From: Syntrophorhabdus sp.
GTDB lineage: Bacteria; Desulfobacterota; BSN033; UBA1163
Length of the DNA stretch: 6,111 nucleotides
Assembly: GCA_020724025.1 (NCBI GenBank)
Contig: DYHU01000046.1
Span: 1-6,111 of the forward strand
Reading direction: 5' to 3'
Numbering within the stretch: the first letter of the stretch is position 1; the number at the start of each line of letters is the position of its first letter. The notes under the pieces were generated by a model. That model ran no database searches and was not told the origin of the DNA. It was given only the letters and a program-made list of their open reading frames with translations. The position numbers and the translations under genes are program-made. Positions 5,915 through 6,111 of the stretch are shown here, piece by piece.

Positions 5915-5938
5915 GAGCTTCCTCCAGGAATTGGGATT

Positions 5939-5966
5939 ACGATACCAGAAACATTGGGTTTGTCAA
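5939..5966 (-). promoter_or_regulatory. Candidate sigma-70 promoter of the AOR operon
   Basis: Read on the minus strand, a perfect -35 box TTGACA (5966-5961) and TATCGT (5944-5939, 4 of 6 to consensus) are 16 nt apart. Transcription would begin near 5932, giving a leader of under 20 nt that still contains the GGAGG ribosome binding site (5925-5921). Nothing in this short leader suggests a riboswitch. Confidence 0.45.
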
Positions 5967-6023
5967 TCTTCAAATGATATCATGCCGGGGAGATGTATCG
6001 GAGGTTTTTTGGATGAAATGAAA

Positions 6024-6099
6024 GGGTCAAGTCTATTTATTTTGCAATCTTTTAGATAACTGAATGTATCATCGAAGTCTAACATTATAGACCTGACCC
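6024..6099. repeat. Inverted repeat, REP-like or mobile-element end, upstream of the AOR promoter
   Basis: GGGTCAAGTCTAT (6024-6036) and ATAGACCTGACCC (6087-6099) are 13-bp inverted arms with one mismatch, which becomes a U-G pair in a minus-strand transcript. The 50 bp between them include a nested small palindrome, GTCTA/TAGAC (6078-6082 with 6088-6092). I associate 'AATAGACTTGACCCC'-type sequences with repeats near REP-associated tyrosine (IS200-like) transposases in deltaproteobacterial-type genomes, but this is from memory. No transposase is encoded within the window; one might lie to the right of it. Confidence 0.5.
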
Positions 6100-6111
6100 C
6101 ATTTGGTTTTA

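Noticed and set aside
1..6111. CRISPR array, tRNA or rRNA genes
   Set aside because: I saw no regularly spaced direct repeats, no cloverleaf and no rRNA-like sequence on either strand.

Overview
The window looks like bacterial chromosome from an anaerobe, most plausibly a sulfate-reducing or syntrophic Desulfobacterota-type organism. This placement is inference. It rests on a tungsten-type aldehyde ferredoxin oxidoreductase (AOR) followed by SCP2-like lipid-binding proteins and an iron-dependent alcohol dehydrogenase, and on the style of the dispersed palindromic repeats. There is no rRNA or other phylogenetic marker. All credible protein genes lie on the minus strand.

Right half (about 1829-6111): an operon read from right to left. 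A candidate promoter (5939-5966) and a strong ribosome binding site precede a full-length AOR-family protein (4061-5914). An SCP2 domain protein (3627-4049) and an iron-containing alcohol dehydrogenase (2438-3622) follow, with gaps of only 11 and 4 nt, and the stop codons run into the next ribosome binding sites. After a 156-nt spacer carrying a C/G-rich palindromic repeat comes a second, more divergent SCP2-like protein (1829-2281). A possible 46-residue reading frame overlaps its end. Taken together, the dehydrogenase could oxidise a lipophilic alcohol to an aldehyde, AOR could oxidise the aldehyde to a carboxylate (or run in reverse), and the SCP2 proteins could hold or deliver the hydrophobic substrate. 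The substrate is unknown.

Left half (1-1601): accessory sequence. A DUF104-type antitoxin and a PIN-domain VapC toxin form a tight toxin-antitoxin pair (949-1601). Next is a roughly 520-bp AT-rich stretch with what may be a decayed gene fragment (712-918), then an unrecognised 121-residue protein (61-426). The first 54 bases resemble the last part of domain V and domain VI of a bacterial group II intron on the plus strand, whose body would lie outside the window. An inverted repeat near the right edge (6024-6099) resembles a mobile-element or REP-type repeat. The metabolic operon is thus flanked by repeats and mobile-type sequence.
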